Positions 25,901-40,300 of a stretch of 64,000 nucleotides of DNA are shown in pieces. The stretch is from Megamerina dolium. Taxonomy: Eukaryota; Arthropoda; Insecta; Diptera; Megamerinidae. The notes under the pieces were generated by a model. That model ran no database searches. It was not told the DNA's origin and saw nothing but the letters and a program-made list of their open reading frames with translations. The stretch is from positions 15,641,277 through 15,705,276 of the forward strand of contig OY978526.1 of the NCBI GenBank assembly GCA_963854835.1, written 5' to 3'. The translations under genes and the position numbers were made by a program. Position 1 is the stretch's first letter. The number at the start of each line of letters is the position of its first letter.

Positions 25901-28900
25901 ACCATCCAGATTCGTTGTTGCAAAATGATAATGTTCGGTGGTTTTACCAGCATCATTTGTTGCTGAGATACGCAATTGAAACCATTTGGCTGGGACAAAA
26001 TCGCAAAATATTAAATTTTCACGATTCTCCTCAGCATTGGAGATGTCAGATGTGACAACAGTCCAACGGATGTCGCCTGTGAAATTGTAAATGAAAATGT
26101 TAATAGCTAGATGATGTCTGTATATGAGGATGTGTCACAAATTGAGACGAGAGACAGAGAGAGAGAGAAAAATATAAAGAATGAACCAATGAGCTACTCT
26201 ATATTAAGGTGAGTCAGAGAAGTGTAATTGAAATAATTCAATTCGTGGCTATAGTCTCGTTGACTCGTAAGTACAACAAAAAATAATTTTAATAAACAAA
26301 AATTAAACCAACTTTTTCAAGTCTTCTAAATAATACGATTTAACAAGGTCCCCTAAAATATCGTTGCACTCAAAACTTTTACCTCCGAGGCCTTTTGTAC
26401 AGGATCAGGAACTCGAAGTGTAAGCAACTTCAGACCGCTCGAGTGTCTAAAAATTTGCTACATGATAGTTTGGAGTATTGTTTACAAGCGCAAAAAAGCA
26501 TTTTGCCAAAAAGTGAACGCGAAAAAAATCAGTGATGGATTTCAAACGTAATAGTGTGATTGCTTTATATTTAGCTGAAAAATCACAACCAGCAATTGTT
26601 CGTGAGCTCAAACACCTTAAAGTGAATAAAGTTACTCGTTACAATAATACTGGTAGCATCAAAAAACGTCATGGAAGTGGTCATCAAAAGACTGCAACGT
26701 CACGTGAGATGGTTCAAAAAGTGAATAAGCGACTTGAGCGAAATCCCCGACGAAGTGCCAATCAAATGGTAAAAGAACTAAATATAACCGTCCGTAGCAT
26801 CCGCCCCATACTGAAAAATGATCTGAAAGTCAAGCCTTACAAGATCCAAAAGCTCACACCGAAACAGCAACAAGTTAGACTTGAGAGAGCGAAGGAGCTG
26901 CTTCGCTTGGCCGAAAGCGGTCAATTTCCGAACATTGTGTTTTTTGAAGAGAAAATTTGTCCAATTTGGCCACCAGGAGCCAGCACCCGCCATAGATAAT
27001 GGTTTGGGCCGCTGTAAACGCAGATGGGCGCTCTCCAATCGTTTTCATCGAGCCTGGCGTTAAGGTAAATGCGATATATTATCGGGAAAGTATTCTGGAA
27101 GTTGCTTTGAAGCCGTGGGCAGACAAACATTTCGGTGGCAGACCATGGACGTTTCAACAGGACTCGGCACCGTCTCACAAAGCTCGAGTGATTCAAGAAT
27201 GGCTGGAAAACAACGTTCCGAACTTCATAACGTCCGCACAATGGCTCTAGAATTCACCAGACGCGAATCCAATGGATTATTTTCTTTGGGCCATTGTGGA
27301 GAGCAAGGTACAAACTGAAAGATACACCAGTCTCGAGGCGCTGAAAAAAGTGATTGTTCGCGAGTGGGCCAAAATACCTGCAAGTCACATTCGAGCAACT
27401 TGCGACTCGTTTTTTGACCGTCTCATGGCCATAGTCAAGGCAAAAAGTGGTCATATCGAGCAAAAGTGAATTGATTCTGAATTTTATATTATTTTTACAC
27501 ATTCTGTACTTTAAACTGAATAAAAGTAATTTTCCAAACTGAATTTATGGCCTTTTTAATTAGTTAACTTATCGAGTGCAGGACCCTGTAATAGAAACTT
27601 ACAGTAAGCTAAATATGGAGAATGGAGTACATGATACAGTAATTCGTAGCATCATTTAATCATTTTTACTGTTGCGATGGCAAAGAAGTAAATTGATCTT
27701 TAGTTGTGGTGGAACAGTAAATGCGGCACCAATCGTGCCAATAGCATTCTGATTTTTTTTAAATAATAAATAAAAAATAATGCGTAGTAGTTCACGACCA
27801 TTATTTGATATCCTGCGCTCTCATCGTCATTTGTGCTGATACGATCACAAGGAAATTCGATAACTTTTTCTAAATAATTTCATTCAATTGTGAGGATTCC
27901 CTATATTTTCAGGTTTTCAGGTTTCAGACATTATTTTTTTTCCGTAAGAATATATAGTTTTATTCGTCATATTAATAAACATTTGAAACGTTGTCTGCTT
28001 TCGATGGTTGTCAAAATTAAACCAATGAGCAGATGATTCTACAATTCTGTATGGTGTCAGTTCAAGAGTGTTATATGAGTAAACAAGAATTGTTTGGCTG
28101 ATATCAGAGAAATCTTCTTTACTTTTAATGGACTTGTCAGCCTGTCATAGATTTATTTTTTCTAGAAATGAAAATATTTAGAATTTATTATTGTTATTGT
28201 TGTTGTTGTATGCTATGAACTACGACAAAGCAATTTAGTAGGCCACGTAGAGGGCTCACAATTCCTTTTTAACATTGAAAACCATAAAATTCTGCAAATA
28301 TTTACGATTTTCAGTTCACATCCCGAGATTTGATTTAGACCCAGAGTTTTTAAAAAAGCACTTTTAGTTATCCCAGATTATATTCGGATTCCTCTTCTTC
28401 AAAATCTACAGCAGCTACCGGAGAGATGTCCCCCCTAAGGTCTTCTTTAAAAACCTTGTTAAAGTTTTTGTATACACACATCTTTAGCGTTATTGACAAC
28501 GTACTTTTTTCATTGTTTTAAGTACTACAGACTATAGCAGACAAACCATGGAAGGTACTGGTATTTTTAATTTAATTTCAAATAAAAATTTGCACAAATT
28601 TTAAATTCTCAGAATAAAATAAGAATCACTTTAGTTTTATCTGTAAAATAAAATCAAAATAAAAAATTATTCTTGATATAACAAAAAATGTCCAAACTTC
28701 AAAACAATTAGACTCACCCCAATGTGTATACATATATATTGATACAGATGTATCATTGTATTGAATTAAAAGTGTTTTTTATGTATGGACACGAATAATT
28801 AAAAAAGAGGATATAAGTAAGAATTTTTAAAAGTGAATTGAGTTGAAAATATTGAAATTGATCGATTTTACATTTTGGACACCAATATTTATATATATTT

Positions 28901-31347
28901 GTCCGTCCATCTGGTATGTCTACCAACAGTGGTGGTGTTACGCAGAAGTATGTACTTTTTAACTTTGTTTCAATTTCACTTGAGTGTAAAACAATACGAC
29001 AGATATGTACATTTTTATTGAGTATACGCATTAATATTGATGCGCTTGTATCTGAATTAAATCCATACAAGCCTATATATCGTAAATTTCATTTTCAGAA
29101 GGTAGAAGTTTTTAAAGTGATTTTTTATTTTTATTTTATCGACCATAATTAACGGATTGATTAACATTTAATTAAGTTGTCAATTTTGAGTGTCTATATA
29201 TATGTATAGACACGCTTTATATTGACATATATTTGCATACAATAACGTAGCACGATGAGCATTAAAATTGATTTTTAATGCCTTTTAATTGAAACGAATG
29301 CTGAGTCAAAATATAAATACTACATATAGCATGAGTGGCTGTATTTATTGTACATAAAATACAATATTTTTTTGAATTTTAATTTTTAAATTCGAAATAA
29401 TTATTCTTTGAAAATTATTATGGTTTGAAAAATGTTGACATGTTGCAGTTGCAATGCAAATGTGGCCACATGTTATTGTAATTTATTTATCATTTTGTGT
29501 TCAATTAAAGAAAAAAAAATTGAAGGGATTTATATGCCTTTGTGGCTGGCGTTGCATGCTAAATTCGGCCTATATCGATTTTCGGTTGTGATGGCCATAC
29601 ATTTTTTTTGAGTATAACCTAGTAAACTGTTTCTCTTGTAAAATAATATTTTGTATTCAAAATAAAATAGAACTCAAATAAGGATATCGCCAAATAAGTA
29701 AGTTCAAATCAAATTCATATAGAAATAAAGTATTAAGAATTAAATAGACACTAAGTTGTTTAGAAAAACATTACGTAAATTAAAAATACACAAATACAAA
29801 ATTCTAAATATGTAATACAAGCACATTGAGAAAGAATTATGTACTCGCAAATGCATATTGATATAATTATAGATAGAGTATATGCGCATGTACTTACCCA
29901 CAGGACGATGTTCAATTGAAAAATGATGAATTGGACATCCACCATTATGCCATGATGACAATTTTAAATTAACGCACGTAGCATTAGTGGCAATCAGCTC
30001 ATTACTATTTGGCGCCTGTGAGACTGCAATAAAATTTATAAAAAAAAATTAAAAATAATTTTAGATTAATTACGATAATATTTGTATTCAAAGCTATGTA
30101 AAAAAACATATAAAAATTGCATTAACATTTTTTTTAATTTCAAAAATTCCAAATAATTAAATATTTTTGTAAAATAATATATTTCTCTTATAATAAATAG
30201 GCAAATAGTAAATCAAAACAGACACTTTAAACTTCTGGTATAATTTCATGTGAAACAAAATAAATTAAGGTTATGTAGAAGCAATGAACCAATATGAATT
30301 TTCTTCATACACAACCACACCTATTTGACTAATTAAAATTCTTTTGAGGTAATACTTTTTTGATTTTGTGTTTTAGTGATTGACTTTGTAACGTTTTGCT
30401 TTTCTTTTTTGTTACTAAATGAATTTAACCTTCATTGAATATTTCGATTTCAACTGTTAATGGATATTTTGATAAAGAAAAAAACACCGTTAATTAAAAT
30501 TACAGGATTCTATAATGATTAAGACCTTTTCTAAAATGTATGTTAATTTCTTGGATTTGTATTCATTCAACAGAAGTCATTCTTTCGGCAAAATATTTTG
30601 GAATTACAGTGCTTTGCACATGTTGAACCTGCGAGTGAATTATTTTAGTCAAATGAAATGTAAGCCACTCACGAGCAATTTTCACATTTTTTATAGAAAT
30701 ATCTCGCTGTTATGCTCAGCGTTTCAATTTTAATTCATGGACATTTTGAGACATTCTATACATACTCACATAAATAAATCACATTCTTTATTATCCATGC
30801 TAATTAACATAAAGTTTAGTGAGATAGTATGATAGTAGGGTCATTGAATTAACCGCAACAAAATGCAAACAATACATTCTAATCATAATCAGTGTTCACT
30901 CATTCGCTCACTCACTCACTCCACCTTGGTGGTATTGAATCATTAATTTCCACTTACCTTTACCCTTTGTCCAGACATTAATTTCTTCACTGGCCGCACC
31001 ATCACCGACAATATTGTGCGCTGACATTTTTATAATATATTGATTGCCACATTTCAGACCAGTTATTGTATAAGCATTATTTTCCGGCATCAATTCGGTT
31101 TGTGTCCATGTTTCACCCATAACGCGTGATGAGATTGTATAACCCTGCAATGTTGCGCCACCATCATCGGGTGGATCCCAACTGATACGTATGCTATCAG
31201 CAGATGCGTATTGTACGATGATTTGTGGTGCGGCAGGTGGCTTCATTGCAATCACCTGATATTGGATCTCATCACTTCCGAAGAGATTGTTTGCCGTACA
31301 TGTATAATTTCCGGACAAGCTACCTTCAACTCCTTTGTGTATGTACA

Positions 31348-31383
<36 letters not shown>

Positions 31384-34300
31384 ATGTGAAATAAACGCAC
31401 ATGTAAAAGTGAATATTGATGATGATAAGCAAAGGTTAGCAACGTAGTGTATTGAGAAAATACAAGTAGAGAAAATTACATTAAATATTTGTGTATATAT
31501 ACACATATGTGTGAGTGTGTGTGTGTATGTATGTATATTGATTAGAGTGTCATTCTATTTGTATTCATGTGTTTACTCGTATCTAATAAGTTCTGTGGTA
31601 AACCAACAGCTTTCTATACAGCATGTTGTAAAGTTCAATTTCTTGTTATGCATGCGTGTCGGACTGTGTATGTGTGTACTATCTTTATATAAGCTAAACC
31701 ACAAACAGGCATTGGTTGGGTGATACAAAACATATGTACATATAATGTTCTTCCTTTTTCATGTACCTACGTACGTGTATAGTATCTATGTACTATCATA
31801 TAAATAAAGATATGTTGTATGTGTGTGTACTTACGATGTATTTTCAAATTGCCCTCATTGGTGACCTCATAAAATGGACTAAATGTCACGGGACGATCTC
31901 GAGTCAACCATCTGGCTCTCGGTGTTGGATTACCAACAGCCAAACATTCCAATATTAAACTCGTACCGACTGCTTTGCGTACCAATTGACCAAATGAAGC
32001 AATACGTGCCGGTGCTATAAGTATGAAAAACCAAAATGCAAATTTGCATATATTGTATGTACATAACAACAAGAACAACAACAGCAAAAAATAAAAATAA
32101 AAAATAAAAAAATTGTAAACAAACACATATACTTGTATAGTTGCATTTCAAATAAACCACATCAAATTGAAAATGAAGCAAATTTAACGAATTTTTATGA
32201 CCTGGTTAACAAGGATGGCAATTGAAATTGTGCGGTAACCATAGCACGATGCTGTGCATCACATGTGCCGATTGTGGTTATTGTGGTGCTACAATCGAGC
32301 ACAATAATAACAGCAAATAATTAATGAAATGCTTTTCTAACCATTGCAAAAAGAAACAAAAATACATATTTGAATATATTCAAATTTATATTTTCATTTA
32401 ATTATCACTTGTTTTAATGAATATACACCATAATTGAAGTGGCGGCAATTAGAAAGTTATATGTGAGGTTTTCTCCTAATGCGAATTAAGCTATCAAAAT
32501 TGTTTATTCCGATTGTAAATTGTGGCTTCTCTTGACAAATCCAAACATTCACCAAAATCTACCAAGCTGGACGTTCTCATAACTTACTGAACTGATAATT
32601 GAACAGCAACAGCCCACAGCCCATACTGTTCGGATGAAACGAAGTTGAGGTGGTAATGACTACATAAAAATACCCAGCTTCAATTATTTCATATCGAGAG
32701 CAGTCGATATAACAGATGCGATTACCAAATAAGAAAAAGAAGAACTTGTTTCAATAAATAAAACCGATTAACCGGTCAATATAGCAATTAATTTTCGGAA
32801 AAGGTGGATTGGAAAGAAAAATGTTGAGTATTTTCTTAAAATAGTTTCCTGAAAATCGATATTCAATGTAAAGGACTAGCAACATGCTAGAATTTTTGGT
32901 TTTTCTGAAAAATTTTTTCATTGAATATAATCATGTTTTCACCACAGCTCCTTCAAAAATATTTAAACTCCCATATTTACTACGAAAATATTATATTTAA
33001 AATAAATTTTAATTTACTTACCTCTCGTATTTGTTGCTTGTGCTACCACCGATGTCGGCTCACCTTCACCCACCGATGTTGAGGCTGATACCCAAAATTC
33101 ATACATCTGATTCTCAGCTAGACCGCGTGCTTCATATGTCACTGGATAACCATTTTCATCGACTCGCACCATATATGCTACTATCACGATTCGTCGTATT
33201 AAATTAATTGAAATAAAATAATATTGTACAAAAATTCATTAATTAATCTCATTATGTCGCTCAGATAATATGGACAAAGTGTTTCTATTACTGCGCCCTT
33301 CTAGTAGTAGTAGTAGTTAAATTAAGAAAAAGCACCCCATTAATTTTAATCCGCACCAACGGACGCTATGAATGGTAGATTTTTCAATTTTTATTATCTG
33401 CATTACATTTTAGTTTCTCTACATTTAATCTCGCATAATTTAATAATGCAATAGAGATACATGAAATCAAATTGAAATACTTTGCATTTTATGCCTTTTC
33501 CTGTCTTTCGTGCACTTGTGAAAATGTGCAAAGGCGTAGATAAACGTAATCTGGATAATTTGTAATAATGCAAAAATAATGCAAACAAATAAGTTGGCAA
33601 AAGTAACTCGAGAATATGTGTACGAGTGGTGTGTCCAATAAATACTCGGACTTTTGTTCACGTTTAACTATAGATTAAAAAAGGATATGTAAATCTTAAT
33701 ATCAATAAAAATGGAATAAAATTAAATATTTGCTCACATTCTAAAAAAAAATCAAGATTCCGTACTCAATAATACATCGTTTACAAAATGCTCGACAGAC
33801 TCATCATATATTTCTCAGAATTATATGTATTTGGTATTTGCAAAAAAATTACCAAATCTAATATTCATTAATAATCAAAAAAAAAAAAAAATCACGAAAC
33901 TTTTTAAACAAATTCTACTTTATGTTGCAATATATACCTACAATTAACAACAATTTTATTTGATTTTCGCTACCCATCCGTATACTACTCGTATATTGTA
34001 TATAATGACTTACATTTCGCTTGTCCTTTACGTCCTGCTTCACGTGAATATACCGTATAGTGTGATATAATTCCATTGCGATTTTTTGGCGGCAACCATG
34101 AAATTAAAATCGAATCAGCCGTTAAGGCTGCCGCTTTTATTGCCGCCGGTGCATCAGGTACATCGTCCTCCGTTTGACAATATAACGGTTGACTGGCTAG
34201 GCCATCGCCTGTCGCTGTGTATGCCAATACTCGTACCGAGTAATTGGTTGCTTTATGTAATGTATGCAGGTATGTTTCCAAATTGGAGGTACGCTTCACT

Positions 34301-37300
34301 TCCATTTTGGCGGGGAAGTCAACTGCAAATAATGAATATACATACATACATATATGAAATATTGTAATGTAAAAATGAAAGCTGACATGCATGAACAGTT
34401 CACACCAATATATAGAGCAGACTAGCATGCGATTACACTCATACGCGTCTATATTGAAATGGTTTTAATTGTAGTTATTAAGGGCATTTTTGTAGGCAGA
34501 ATATTTGAAAATGAAAACATCAAAGTCTTGTCTATATGAAAAAATGCACTATGTATATAAATATAAATTGGAAATATGCGTACAGTAGCATTGAAATAAC
34601 TAAAAATGTTGTTTATTTGAATGACTAGACATTGAAGTAACCGAGTACAGACGATTCTGCTTTTGAAGCTAAATGAGACAGCATAACTTTATAATAATTT
34701 TTCATTTGCACATATAACTTTGCAAATTTGTTACATTTGTTACATGAGTTCAATATTTTCTAGATAAATGCCAGGTATGAAGTGCAAATGATTAACTAAA
34801 CTAGATCTCAGTGCATAATATTTCTGATTATGGTATGAAATATCCTTGGCACTATTATCATCACATCTTCCGAAATCCAAGACCATCTATGACCTTGTCT
34901 AACTGACTGTTCACACGGTAACTACCATTATTATTAAGCAATTTTGCTGAAAATTGCTACATAGAATTAGGTATGCAGCAGAAAGTTAGTACAGGGTGCG
35001 TTTTTTGCAACTTTCTTTTTGGCAACACTGTTTTTGGCAGCTCAACTGTTTTCGTGTAATATGCTGCTGTCAAACATGTTCAGTTTTGTCTATAATTTAA
35101 CCATGTTGATGACCGTGAATTATCGATTTATTCGTGAGATACCGGACGATATGTTGGAGAGAGTATGCCAAATTTGGACCCAGCGTATGAACCATTTGAA
35201 TTATATAGATCGTTCTATCGACGCAAATAAAGACTTAATACATTTCTCTAAATTTTATGTGCTTTTTTTTAAATTCAAATCCAAAGCCTCTTAAAAAATC
35301 ACTCTGTACTAACTACGTTAGGGTGAATCTTACAATTTTCTTTAGATTTACTCATTTTGAATCATTCGTGCAGCCCCAAGTGTGTGTTAGCGTTGCAGAT
35401 GGTGCCTGTGGATGCTACCCTGGGTGATTAGCTTTCGTTACTAGAATTTTCTTTACAAACTTCTTTATACTTACCCAGATTTGTGCTGCAATCAAGTCCC
35501 TGAGGAGAAACGTTGAAAGTGGTACATAACGACCACTATTACTTTTTAAGTTTGATTATACAGAACTACTACTAGTATTCCCGAATGCATGATTTAAAGT
35601 TCTATGCATTCAAATACAAAGCTATGAAGCTGAAACTTCATATTTGCTAACCAAATGGATCAGTTCAAGAATAAATGGAATCGAGTGAGAACTATTCATA
35701 CTTCACATACAAATGTATGCTTCCTTAAATATGTTTTTACTCATATCGCACGAAAATATCAAGTTAGTCCAGTGTGACAACGTGCAAAATTGGATGGAAA
35801 ACACGACTACTTCTCATATAAAAGTCCATTTCGAATGTAAGTTTGTAAATTTTTCCCTCAAAAATATAATTTTATAAAACTAAAGCTCGGCAATTACGAT
35901 TATTTTCACCAACAAGCGATGTGTATATTTGAAAATGGTAATTATTGGGTGGAAAAAAAAAAACGCCCAGTAAAAAAGTATGAATTTTCGAAAATATATC
36001 TGCCTACTTGTTATAATATCTAATCAGTTTGATTTATTATTATTTTGTTGTTATTGTTGTTGTTAAAATTTCCTCAAATTCGATTTTGAAATTGTTATTC
36101 CCAAAAAAATCAAACTAATATATGAATATATCATAATTCACAGGAGTAATACCATAGCATTTTTATTGCAAATATAGATAGTTTTATCCTACATATGTAT
36201 ATATAATAAATGTAGATGTGTTTTGAAATTAGAAACTTTCATCATTATCATCAGGCCAAAAGTTGAACTATAAACTTTCTCTCACACAATCTATAATATA
36301 CTATAGACTATAGAGAGTGCAAATAAATAAAACATGTTGTTATCAATATTTAATGAAAAAGTTTGCATTCGACACACACACACTAAGAAACACTCGTTGC
36401 CAAACATAATACTCGATAACATATTCTACATATGTACCGACGCGTATAAGTGCAATGCAAAACAACAAAATTATTATCGTCAAGCACCAATCAACAGTAT
36501 CGAAAATTGCATATAGAAATAACTATGAGTAGTATGCCAATAACAACAATAACAACAACTAATTTTACTACTACTACTACTACCATGATAGTCGAAAGCA
36601 TATCGAATAGAATGAGGAGAAAACATGAACACTTGAATGGTACTTGATGCAACAGCATCATTGCATCAGCATAACGCCAACTACAGCAACCACTTGTATC
36701 AATGGTGCATCGAGCAACATTATTAGTAACCATCACAGTATCTGACTCTATTTTTATGCATACTTTATACATATTCCACCCACACACACACGCACACACA
36801 TATACATACTCTTACACTTACTTTGATTCACAATTGGGCGATATAAAATTTTATAGCCCTGAATTATGCCACCATGAAATTGCAATGGCGGCTCCAGCCA
36901 TGAAATCTTCAGACTCTGTGATGACAATGCGGTACAGTTGACATGTTGTGGTGCTGCTTCGGGTACTATAATGACAACGAAAACAAACAAACAAAAATAC
37001 TCTCATAAATGTCATTGTAATTCAATAGTTAAGTTGTATGTACTAGGGATGTACCAAAGTGTACATAGATTAGACGGAAGACGGAAAATCTATAAACTCA
37101 CATACAAATATTTACTATATGTATAAATATATAAGAATTTACTATTTTACTTTGCTATTAACTAAAATTGACTGCGGTAATATTAAGATAACGAACATGC
37201 AGCAGCTGCGACTCCATTCACTTACCGCCCTCAGCTGTTGTACCAAATATGGCCGCACTCCATGGTCCCGAACCGAAACTGTTCAAGGCGCGCACCGTCA

Positions 37301-40300
37301 CAGCATACCTGGTGTATTTGCGTAGACCACGGATGGTTGCCTTCGTTGTGGCCCAACCGCTGACAATCACAGACTTTAGTGAATTATTGACAACGCTAAT
37401 GTAGTTGATGTTTTGCTTCTCTTCGCTACAGTTAACCGTATAGCCAATCAGTTCGCCATTCCATGACTCTCGCGGTGGTATCTAAGATGGAGAATTTTTT
37501 GTATTTTATTTTACTGCTGAATAGTTAATTTTGGTAACTGCAACTGAATGGTAAAAATACATTTTGCTTATGAACAAATTTTTGACTGACTTGAGCTTAG
37601 TTAATGGCCAGATCAAAAATTTATATTTTCAATTAGTGACTGAATTCAAGATGATGTCAAACATAAGAGGTGAATAAAATGGATGTGTGCACTTTGTAGA
37701 GACATTAACAAACATAAAACAGAGAGGATTAGAGTTAATGCAAATGTACGAATAGAAGACAAGACAGAAACTTTGTGAAACAAACTTTTTACCCATTCAC
37801 CACACACACAGCAAAGCGTACTTATGTTACATGAAATGACAAAATAATACGCTGTATCGTAACATACATACCTGCCATGTGACAATCAGCTCACTCTCAC
37901 CACCTGTCTGCACTTGTACATTCGATGGTGCTTCAGTGGGTGCCTCCTCTTGGGTTTTCAATACAATCGGATCTGTAAATTGACTACGTTCAATTTCGTT
38001 AATAGCTTGCATTCGTATGAGAAAAGTGGTGGCCGGTGTCAAACCAGATACAATGGCACTCTCACGCAAGTCACTGTCATAGCTGTCAACATGAAAGAAG
38101 AGCAAACCAGAACAGAAAACACAATTTAATACTACCAAATAGACACACACACACATACACACACCATCGTTCGTTATGCATCATGTGTGCAATTGCTTTT
38201 AGACGTACCTTTTGCTAATGCTTGTCGATGGTAAGGTGACATTTATTATGCTCGGACCATTCCAATCACCACCAGCCATACCCAATGCGGCATGAGATTG
38301 CAAATACTTGAGCGGTTGATATTGTACTAAATAACTCAGCACCGGTGAATTGCCATCAAATGGACGACGCCATGACAATTTCACTGTACGAGAACCGACT
38401 TCGAATACTTCAAGATTGGATGGCGTATCCGGACGTTCTTGCACAGCCAGGAAGATGACCAACTCGGCGCGTCCGTATGGATTTTCTGCAATGCATTTGT
38501 ATATGCCCGAATCATGACGATCCGAACGTGCAATTGTCAGTTGTGAATCAACACCCTTTTCCGTTTTGATTTCCGCAATGCTGAAGCGGAAATTGTTCAG
38601 GTCGATGCGACCGTTGTTGTGTGTCCACGCAATCGTTATGGGTTCATCGCCTTTGGCATGACACTCCAGAGTGACGGGGTCGTTGCGACGTGAGGATATA
38701 TTACGTGCAGCCTGTTCGAAGCGAGCCGGTTCTAAATGGAATTGGCAAATGAATGAATTACAGTAAGGTTGATGATGATGATGAATGAGTAATTGAATTT
38801 TAAAAATTTTTTTTTTCTTTCTTTTTTACTTTAGAATATACATCAAATTAAATACTAACCATTAACATTAATGCGAATAATTTTTTTTAGGCCAGTGCCA
38901 ATATCGTTCGTTGCCTGACACATGTAGTAACCCTCATCGACGTCAGTGGCAAGATTTAGGACCAATGAATGATTGCGCATATTTAACGGTGTGAAATCTT
39001 TCGAAGATTTACCTTTTTATTTCAAATTAACAAAATAAACAATTAAATGTTAAGCAGTGAGGAGCAACAACAACAACAATAACAAAAACAAAGTATGGTT
39101 GAATGACTTTTCTATTAATTCACATTATTCTTGAATGGATTTAAGTAATTTATAAAGTTTTTAGCAAACGAAAAATAACACCAGACCTTCATTAATATGC
39201 TCGCATATCTGGCAATGCACACTTTTATTTGAATTTTATTTGCAACTTTTCAACTTCACAACCCAAATCGACCCATCAAACTTTAATGAACTCACATTTG
39301 AGTATTAAGTTTTCAACTTCCTTTCGTACAGATGCGAGTATATGAGTATAAGTACTTTATTTTACAAATCAACTCATATAACCAAACTCGTTTTTTTTTT
39401 TGTTTGTTCTTATTGTTTGTAATTTTTTTAAAAGCCAACCAACCCAAACAGTCAAGCAGCTGCCTGCCATCAAATGTAACTAAAATGGGGAAAATGGAAA
39501 AAACAACAACTTACCCTGCCCTTTGAACCAGGTAATCGTTGGAATCGGATATCCTTCCGCTTCGCAATTTATCGATATTGTATTGCCTAACATGATGGCC
39601 GTATCCATGGGTTCGAACGACCATCGTGGCGCAACTAAACGTGAGCGAAACGAAATGAAACAAGTTGCAGTTTCAGATATAAAGATACAAAGTACAAAAG
39701 TAAACAACAAAATTAACAAGATTCAAGTCAGCAAATAAAAAAGAAACACAGACGAGAGGCAGAAGAAGTCGAAGAAATAAAAGGATACTATCGCTATCAA
39801 TATACAATATACTTAAGCATATTTGTATGTGCATGTGTGCTAGCAGGGAAAAAAAATATATACTTTCTAGAAACTACATAGATGCAACAGCAACGATGAT
39901 GACGATGATGATGAAAAAATAAAACTATGTATGTATGTATGTATAAATCCAACGTGATTTATTTCAAAACACTAAGAAATATAAAGAAACAAAAAGTAAA
40001 ACAAAAAAAAAACACCAAACAAAACAGCAACAAATCGCAAATCCTCTTCTTTTCATTCATTTGTTCGTCCTTCTTTCATTTATATATATATTTTTTCCCC
40101 ACACACACACATACATTTGTTACATTACATGAGCACTTATTTGAGCGTGTATCCATTTTCCTATTGCAATATTGTATTATAAACATGTACATTTTATATG
40201 ATAGTATGTATGTATAGTTCTACTCACCTCGTACTTGCAATTCGGCAGTATAGTTCACCTTAGCTGCCGCATTACTTGCATTGCACGTATATTTGCCACT

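Larger units (their letters stand above)
26360..27585 (+). mobile_element. Tc1/mariner superfamily transposon, DD37D (maT-like), disabled
   Basis: About 1.2 kb in the intron between FN3-6 exons. The N-terminal helix-turn-helix part reads from 26,532 (KRNSVIALYLAEKSQPAIV, TSREMVQKVNKRLERNPRRS). A deletion and frameshift follow after IVFFEEKI, the place of the first catalytic residue, and the frame resumes at MVWAAVNADG. The second Asp is in TFQQDSAPSHKA. After an in-frame TAG at 27,248-27,250 comes NSPDANPMDYFLW. Counting from QQD to NPMD gives 37 intervening residues, the DD37D spacing. Possible ends share TGCACTC near 26,365 and its complement near 27,575; these are tentative. Confidence 0.85.

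Noticed and set aside
27690..27745. Minus-strand coding-like patch AIGTIGAAFTVPPQLK in an intron
   Set aside because: Does not fit the FN3-6 fold, and the flanking exons join in phase without it.
28753..29070. 105-codon minus-strand frame in an intron
   Set aside because: No recognised motif, AT-rich codons, and no splice sites consistent with the neighbouring exon phases.
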